64,000 bases of DNA, taken from the NCBI RefSeq assembly GCF_017573465.1, contig NZ_JAGEPF010000045.1, forward strand, positions 1-64,000. The letters run 5' to 3'. The stretch is from Actinomadura violacea (GTDB taxonomy: Bacteria > Actinomycetota > Actinomycetes > Streptosporangiales > Streptosporangiaceae). Within the stretch, counting starts at the first letter, position 1. The number at the start of each line of letters is the position of its first letter. Positions 59,378 to 64,000 of the stretch are shown piece by piece. A model generated the notes under the pieces. The model searched no databases and was not told where the DNA came from. It worked only from the letters and a program-made list of their open reading frames with translations. Position numbers and translations under genes: made by a program.

Positions 59378-60010
59378 TCACAGGACGCCGTGACGCTCCC
59401 AGACCGTGCGCAGGCCGTCACCGGCGAGCAGTTCCTCCAGAACGGTGGACTCGGTCGCGACTCGCGCGCGCGCCCGTGCTAGTACCTGCTCCTCGACGGA
59501 CGCGGGCACCACCGCGACTCCGTCGTCGTCGGCCATCACGAGTTCGCCCGGACGGATCGTCACGCCTGCCAGCACCACCGGTTGCGCTCGAGCGACGACG
59601 CGCATCCGGGCACGGTAGTCGAGCGGACAGCGGCCACGCGCGAAGGCCGGGAAGCCCAGCGCGGCGATCTTCGGAGAGTCGCGCAGGCAGCCGTCGGTGA
59701 CGATACCGACCGCGCCGCGGCCGAGTGCGGCCGCGCTGAACAACTCGCCCCAGAAGGCCGAGCGCGAGCTGTCGCCCGTGGCCACCACCGCCACCTCGCC
59801 GGGACGCAGACCATCGATGAAGGCGATGGCGTCCTCGTAGGGATGAGGGTGGTCTTCGGTGACCGGGGCGAACTGCACCGTCGCGGCCCGGCCCAGAAGA
59901 CGCGAGCCGGGCACGAGCGGCCCGATGCCGGGGGCGAGGACCTGCCCGCGCTGTCCGGCCGCGTCCAGCGAGTCGGAGATGACCGGGGTGGTGAACCGGT
60001 CGTCGGTCAT
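59378..60010 (-). CDS. RraA-like protein (HMG/CHA-type aldolase family)
   Basis: The protein has 210 aa from ATG at 60008-60010, behind an AAGGG site inside the end of the dehydratase gene. RraA-fold motifs are PVISDSLDAAGQRG, GRAATVQFAPV, GEVAVVATGDSSRSAFWGEL, VGIVTDGCLRDSP with the Arg-Asp pair, and PGELVMADDDGVAVVPA. Many family members are divalent-metal pyruvate aldolases rather than RNase E inhibitors. Next to a sugar-acid dehydratase it may cleave the 2-keto-3-deoxy product to pyruvate plus an aldehyde. The specificity is inferred. Confidence 0.82.
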   Translation of the reverse strand: MTDDRFTTPVISDSLDAAGQRGQVLAPGIGPLVPGSRLLGRAATVQFAPVTEDHPHPYEDAIAFIDGLRPGEVAVVATGDSSRSAFWGELFSAAALGRGAVGIVTDGCLRDSPKIAALGFPAFARGRCPLDYRARMRVVARAQPVVLAGVTIRPGELVMADDDGVAVVPASVEEQVLARARARVATESTVLEELLAGDGLRTVWERHGVL

Positions 60011-60012
60011 GG

Positions 60013-61203
60013 TCACGTCCCTTCCGGGGCGCCGATGACGTGCCCGCCGCCCGGCACGTACGGGAACCGCTGCTCGATCTCGGGGGTGAGCCGGACACCG
60101 AGGCCCGGGGTGTCCGGAATGGCCAGCCGGCCGTCCTCCAGGCGGAGCTCGCAGTCGAGCAGCGCCTCGCGCAGCGGGTTCGGGAGCGTGCAGTACTCGA
60201 AGAGATCGACATGCGAGTGGGCGGCGCTGATATGGAGGTTCGCCATGAGCGTCACGCCGCTGCCCCAGACGTGAGGTACGCAGGCGGCTCCCAGCTTCGC
60301 GGCGAGGTCGGCGACCCTGCCGAAGGCCACGGGGCCGCCGACGAACGTGACGTCGGGCTGGGCGATGTCGACACCGCCGGCTTCGAGCAGGACCCGGAAG
60401 TCCTCGACGCTGCCGTGCGACTCGACGCCGGAGACGGCCACGTCCAGCGCGGCGCGCACCGCCGCATATCCGGCGGGATTCTCCGCACGGCAGGGCTCCT
60501 CGAACCAGCGGGCACCGTACTCGGCGCACACCTTGCCGACGCGGATCGCGTCCTCGATTGTCCACGGCTCGCTGGCGCAGCCCTGCACGGCGTCGAGCAC
60601 GAAACGGATGCCCGGCGGGAGTCGCGGTACGACGTGGCGGATCAGCGCGATGGTCGTGTCGGGGTCGCGCATGGCGCGGAACTTCACCGTGCGCAGCCCT
60701 GCGGCGACCTGGTCCAGCGCCCATGCGGTGACCTGGGCGAAGCTGGAGCCCAGCCCGCCGGACGCGTACGCCTCGATATGCGTGCCCCGGCGGCCGCCGA
60801 GCACCTCGTGCGCCGGCACGCCGCGGCGCTTGGCGACCGCGTCGAGGCAGGCCGTCTCGACGGCGCCGAGAGTGCCGGACGCGATGCCGCCGCGGGACCA
60901 GAACGCCGTGCGATCCCGCAGGTGGTCGCCGATCTCGCGGGGGTCGCCGAAGTGGTGGCCGAGAAGGTAGGGCCGGAGGGATTCGACGATGCCGGGGACG
61001 GCGGCGGGCGCCATGATGCCGGCGCCCGCCTCGCCGAGCCCGGTGGTGCCGTCGTCCAGGACGACCTCGACGAGGGCGGCGTCCCAGGAGCGGATGACCC
61101 CGCCGACCCAGGAGAGCTCCTCGCCCGGCGGGTAGACCGCGGAGAGCAGGACCGGGCGCAGCGCCGCGACACGTAGGGAGTTGTCGTTCGTGCTTATCTC
61201 CAT
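60013..61203 (-). CDS. Enolase-superfamily sugar-acid dehydratase (mandelate racemase/MLE type)
   Basis: The protein has 396 aa from ATG at 61201-61203. The capping domain (ALVEVVLDDGTTGLGEAGAG) and barrel motifs are present: TVKFRAMRD (Lys at the end of strand 2), metal ligands in FVLDAVQG and WFEEPCRAEN, a SGVES segment, and CVPHVWGSG with the catalytic His. It ends DTPGLGVRLTPE. The substrate cannot be read directly. Next to a GH29 fucosidase and RraA-like aldolase, an L-fuconate- or similar aldonate-dehydrating role is a reasonable guess. The two FadR-type sites at 61212 and 61285 lie just upstream. Confidence 0.82.
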   Translation of the reverse strand: MEISTNDNSLRVAALRPVLLSAVYPPGEELSWVGGVIRSWDAALVEVVLDDGTTGLGEAGAGIMAPAAVPGIVESLRPYLLGHHFGDPREIGDHLRDRTAFWSRGGIASGTLGAVETACLDAVAKRRGVPAHEVLGGRRGTHIEAYASGGLGSSFAQVTAWALDQVAAGLRTVKFRAMRDPDTTIALIRHVVPRLPPGIRFVLDAVQGCASEPWTIEDAIRVGKVCAEYGARWFEEPCRAENPAGYAAVRAALDVAVSGVESHGSVEDFRVLLEAGGVDIAQPDVTFVGGPVAFGRVADLAAKLGAACVPHVWGSGVTLMANLHISAAHSHVDLFEYCTLPNPLREALLDCELRLEDGRLAIPDTPGLGVRLTPEIEQRFPYVPGGGHVIGAPEGT

Positions 61204-61211
61204 CACCCCTA

Positions 61212-61226
61212 AGAGGTCAGACCAAT
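61212..61226. promoter_or_regulatory. FadR-type operator 3
   Basis: AGAGGTC-A-GACCAAT has a perfect right half and a 5 of 7 left half. It lies 9 bp upstream of the dehydratase start, where binding would block transcription. Confidence 0.65.
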
Positions 61227-61284
61227 AGTCGGAGATCAGTCATCCTGACGGGCAGAGTGCGAAAAGTCCAGGCTTGTTGGCAGA

Positions 61285-61299
61285 AATGGTCGGACCAAT
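61285..61299. promoter_or_regulatory. FadR-type operator 4
   Basis: AATGGTC-G-GACCAAT differs from the consensus palindrome at one arm base. It lies 73 bp from operator 3, the same spacing as between operators 1 and 2. Confidence 0.7.
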
Positions 61300-61356
61300 G
61301 TGCGCCTCGGGGTGTGGTTGACGCCTTCCGAGGCGCACGTGGCCGGAGCCCTGGCC

Positions 61357-63759
61357 CTACCTCTCCAGCGTCGCCGCGAAGACGTAGGCCGCGGCCTGTG
61401 CCTGTGGTCCAGAGGCCTTGCCGAAGGTGACCGAGGCCAGTTGCTTGGCCGGATCGACCGGCAGCCGCAGGCCGTAGACCTTCACGGCTCCGTCGTCCCG
61501 CTTGCCGTACAGCCAGCGGTAGCCGGTCTGGATCGGCGCGTCGCTCGTCCCGGTGACCCAGTCATCGGCCCGGGCGGTCACCGTCTTCGTCGAGCCGTCG
61601 GCATACGCCAGCTTCACCGGCATGTCCGCCGGCCCGTATGCGGCCGAGGCGAGCAGGTCGAGCGAGGCGTACCTGCCCTCGGGAGCCTCGACCGTGCGGT
61701 CGTCGGCCGCGAGCACGGCGTTCTTCGCCCCCTTGGCGCCTGATGGCCAGTCGTAGCGCACGAGGTCGTGCGTGTAAGGGCCCGCCTGCGGCAGTTCCTC
61801 GGCGGGGTAGCCGATCCCGCGCCCGGCGAAGTCGGTGTCCTGCGGGTCGTCGACACCGGCGATGGCGTCCGCGTTGCGGGCCGGGGCCAGGTTCAAAGGG
61901 ACGCTCTCACCGACGATGCGCAACTCTCCGCTACCGGTGTAACCCTCGCCCTGCACCTTGGCCGTGGCCGTCACGGTGGCGCTGCCGCTGGCCGTGGAAG
62001 CGGGTACGGCGAGGTCGAGGTCGGTGTGCATCCGCTGATGGGGCTTGAGCGCCGGCACGGAAACGGTGACCGGCTGGGCGCCCGGCCACGACGGCTCGAT
62101 GACGGCGCTGCCCGGAACCGTGGGTCGGTCGCCGCGGTTGGCCAGGGTGACGGTGAGCCCCGAGGTGCCGCCCGGCTTGGTGCTCTTCGCCTGAACACCG
62201 ACGTTGAGGAGGTCGGCCCTGGCGGGGTCGTATCCCCGCTTGGCGATGCGGAAGGTCCAGGCGTTCTTGGACGGGGTGGCCGACTGCCCGCCGGCGGGCA
62301 TGTCGACGACCAGCCGGCCTGCGGAGTCCCGGTGCCAGGACAGCGGTTTGCCGTAGCCGAGCAGCCGGATCTCGTCGCCGGAGCCGACGTTGACCGGGGC
62401 GGTGAGGACCAGATGGTCGCCGGGCCACTCCGTGGCCGTGGCGTACAGCGCCTTGGGCTGCCGGGTGAACCGGACCGGGACGTTCGCGCCCTTGTCCTCG
62501 GCCTGGGTCCAGTAGCTGGAGCCGTAGACGGCCTCACCGTTCGTCTTCAGCCAGGCGCCGAGCGCCCGGACCCGCTGCGCCTGCAGGTCGGGGATGGTGC
62601 CATCGGCCTTCGGTCCGACGTCCAGAAGCAGGTTGCCGCCCTTGGAGACGATGTCGATGAAGGAGGTGACGAGCTGCTTGTCGGTGAGGTAATCGTCGGC
62701 GTTCTCGAGCTGGTTGTAGCCGTAGGACCGGCCGATGCCGCGGCTGGCCTCCCAGCTGGACTTCCTGATGTCCGGCTCCACGGAGTACTCAGGGGTAGTG
62801 AAGTCGTAATGCTGATTGCCGCACCGGTTGTCGACCACGACGTCCTTGGGAGCGGCGCGGTCCTTGGCCTTGTTGTAGTAGCGGGCCATGAAGGCGTCGC
62901 TGTTGTTGACGCCGCCGATGTCGCACCAGACGATGTCGGGGTCGTAGCCGTCGACCAGCTCGTTCATCTGCTGGTACTGGTAGTTCTTGACCCAGTCGGT
63001 CACGCTCTTGTAGCCGGTGTAGGGCACCTGCGCGCCGGTGTAAGGGTTCTTCGGCGCGCCGCGCCCGAACCAGCCGCTCCACTGCACCGGCTCGTCGGGG
63101 CTGTACCACTCGGGCATGGAGAAGTACACGCCGTTCTTCAGGCCGTAGTGACCGTTCTTGTTGGCGTCGACGAGCGCCCGGACGATGTCGCGCTTGGGGC
63201 CGTGGACGACGGTGTTGCGGTCGGAGACCTTGGAATCCCACAGGGCGATGCCGTCGTGGTGCTTGGCGACCAGGACGTAGTACTTGGACCCGCCGTCCTT
63301 GAACAGCTTCAGCCAGTCGTCCGGGTTGAACTTCTCGGCCTTCCACTGGTTCAGGAAGTCGTCGTAGTTGAAGTTCTCGCCGTAGGTCTGGCGGTGGTGC
63401 TGGTAGGTCGGCGAGTCCTTCCGGTTCATCTCCGACCAGTACCACTCGGCGTAGGCGTTGCCCGTCTTGCCGTCCTTCGGAGCCCAGGCGGGCACGGAGT
63501 AGGCGCCCCAGGTGATGAACGTGCCGAGTTTGGCGTCCGAGAACCACTGCGGCGCCTTGTGCCGGGACAGTGACGCGGTGTCCGGCGTGTAGTCGGAGAT
63601 GTCGGTGTCGTCATGCCAGGTGACCGTCAGCCGCTTGCCGGCGGCTCTGGCCTCGGGCGCTGCGGCGGCCTGTGCCGCGGCGAGCGCGAGGAGGAGCCCG
63701 GCGGCGAGTGCGCTGGTGTGCCGGGCTCTCCCGAGACGGGCGAGGGTGGGGGCTTGCAC
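61357..63759 (-). CDS. Secreted alpha-L-fucosidase (GH29) with C-terminal accessory domains
   Basis: The protein has 800 aa from GTG at 63757-63759 with GAGGAG ahead. A Sec signal peptide (RHTSALAAGLLLALAAAQAA, cleavage near AAPEARAAG) is followed by the GH29 catalytic domain: WFSDAKLGTFITWGAYSVPA, YYVLVAKHHDGIALWDSKV, and a nucleophile region DPDIVWCDIGG with Asp280 at the expected place. Residues after about 420 form a fucosidase C-terminal sheet, then a CARDB/NEW3-like Ig domain (VQAKSTKPGGTSGLTVTLAN) and an NPCBM-like tail. It should release L-fucose from extracellular glycans. FadR-type operator 5 lies 160 bp upstream. Confidence 0.9.
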   Translation of the reverse strand: MQAPTLARLGRARHTSALAAGLLLALAAAQAAAAPEARAAGKRLTVTWHDDTDISDYTPDTASLSRHKAPQWFSDAKLGTFITWGAYSVPAWAPKDGKTGNAYAEWYWSEMNRKDSPTYQHHRQTYGENFNYDDFLNQWKAEKFNPDDWLKLFKDGGSKYYVLVAKHHDGIALWDSKVSDRNTVVHGPKRDIVRALVDANKNGHYGLKNGVYFSMPEWYSPDEPVQWSGWFGRGAPKNPYTGAQVPYTGYKSVTDWVKNYQYQQMNELVDGYDPDIVWCDIGGVNNSDAFMARYYNKAKDRAAPKDVVVDNRCGNQHYDFTTPEYSVEPDIRKSSWEASRGIGRSYGYNQLENADDYLTDKQLVTSFIDIVSKGGNLLLDVGPKADGTIPDLQAQRVRALGAWLKTNGEAVYGSSYWTQAEDKGANVPVRFTRQPKALYATATEWPGDHLVLTAPVNVGSGDEIRLLGYGKPLSWHRDSAGRLVVDMPAGGQSATPSKNAWTFRIAKRGYDPARADLLNVGVQAKSTKPGGTSGLTVTLANRGDRPTVPGSAVIEPSWPGAQPVTVSVPALKPHQRMHTDLDLAVPASTASGSATVTATAKVQGEGYTGSGELRIVGESVPLNLAPARNADAIAGVDDPQDTDFAGRGIGYPAEELPQAGPYTHDLVRYDWPSGAKGAKNAVLAADDRTVEAPEGRYASLDLLASAAYGPADMPVKLAYADGSTKTVTARADDWVTGTSDAPIQTGYRWLYGKRDDGAVKVYGLRLPVDPAKQLASVTFGKASGPQAQAAAYVFAATLER

Positions 63760-63917
63760 GGAGGTCTCTCCTCACACAGGGATGTGCTTACGGCAGGGAC
63801 CATCCGTGGTCAGGCGGGTTCCGGGCAAGGGGCAAGCGCAGACTTCCGGGAAGATTGGCAGGACCATTGCCTGTACTACGGGACTGTTTGGCAGGTTTTG
63901 CCCGCTGAAATCACGTG

Positions 63918-63932
63918 ATGGGTCGGACCAAT
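63918..63932. promoter_or_regulatory. FadR-type operator 5
   Basis: ATGGGTC-G-GACCAAT is another copy of the cluster's palindrome, in the gap upstream of the fucosidase gene and just after the end of the next minus-strand gene. Confidence 0.7.
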
Positions 63933-63956
63933 CAATGATTGCCGGTCGTTGCCCCC

Positions 63957-64000
63957 TCAGTCCGCGTCCAGTTGCGCCTGCAGCCACTCCTCGACGGCGC
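63957..64000 (-). CDS. C-terminal end of a minus-strand gene cut by the window edge
   Basis: The last codons read AVEEWLQAQLDAD followed by TGA (complement of 63957-63959). The fragment is too short to classify. It is probably upstream of the fucosidase gene in the same direction, but an operator lies between them. Confidence 0.5.
   Translation of the reverse strand, partial: AVEEWLQAQLDAD

Overview
The window is high-GC DNA (about 70% G+C by eye) with frequent GTG starts, GTGA/ATGA stop-start overlaps and purine-rich ribosome sites. Several gene families are typical of actinomycetes: DUF5997, MmyB-type XRE regulators, Scr1/DUF397 pairs and HATPase anti-sigma-like proteins. It most likely comes from a filamentous actinobacterium of the Streptomyces/Actinomadura kind. 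No rRNA, convincing tRNA or CRISPR array was found.

Layout. (1) 1-2427: the end of a small membrane protein and a DUF4132 gene, converging on a hairpin terminator. (2) 2520-12497, minus strand: a ten-gene operon made of a ribose-type ABC transporter, two dehydrogenases, a DUF4380 sugar-binding protein, galactonate dehydratase, KDPG/KDPGal aldolase, KDG/KDGal kinase and an SMP-30 lactonase. A divergent DgoR-like GntR regulator sits at 12635. Together they form an uptake-plus-oxidation route resembling the De Ley-Doudoroff galactose/galactonate pathway. (3) 13.4-18.1 kb: oxidoreductase/regulator pairs, one with two clear tandem operators, and a phosphotransferase. (4) 18.3-35.1 kb: an accessory and decaying stretch with a broken IS5 transposase, an erythromycin-esterase-like protein without its catalytic residues, Scr1/DUF397 and MmyB remnants, a LigC-type ligase, acetyltransferases, hydrolases and an LtrA gene flanked by imperfect direct repeats. 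(5) 35.2-36.5 kb: a dead ISAs1 element with recognisable ends. (6) 36.6-40.0 kb: a compact three-gene ABC three-component (ABC-3C) conflict/defence operon, made of an Mrr-like nuclease effector, a middle component and a Rad50-like ATPase with a zinc-hook CxxC. An IS30 remnant lies on its other side. (7) 40.7-47 kb: an acetyltransferase, an XRE/TPR regulator, a translationally coupled block of uncharacterised genes, a CYTH protein and an anti-sigma-like ATPase. (8) 48.5-52.9 kb: a three-gene module of a double winged-helix protein, a winged-helix/MoxR-like AAA ATPase, and a large protein with an HExxH motif plus a VWA domain. It is followed by non-coding, partly degenerate DNA and an excisionase/tyrosine-integrase pair (54.9-56.7 kb) that abuts the 3' half of a broken hydrolase gene. 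(9) 57-64 kb: a second sugar-acid cluster of an MHS transporter, FadR-type regulator, RraA-like aldolase, enolase-superfamily dehydratase and secreted GH29 alpha-L-fucosidase. Five copies of a FadR-like operator (ATTGGTC-N-GACCAAT) tie it together.

The strongest candidates for something new are the winged-helix/AAA/HExxH-VWA module beside the integrase, the ABC-3C operon between two IS remnants, the uncharacterised coupled block at 42.7-45.6 kb, and the predicted five-operator fucosidase/sugar-acid regulon. All functions are read from sequence motifs and remembered family patterns; no database search was run.
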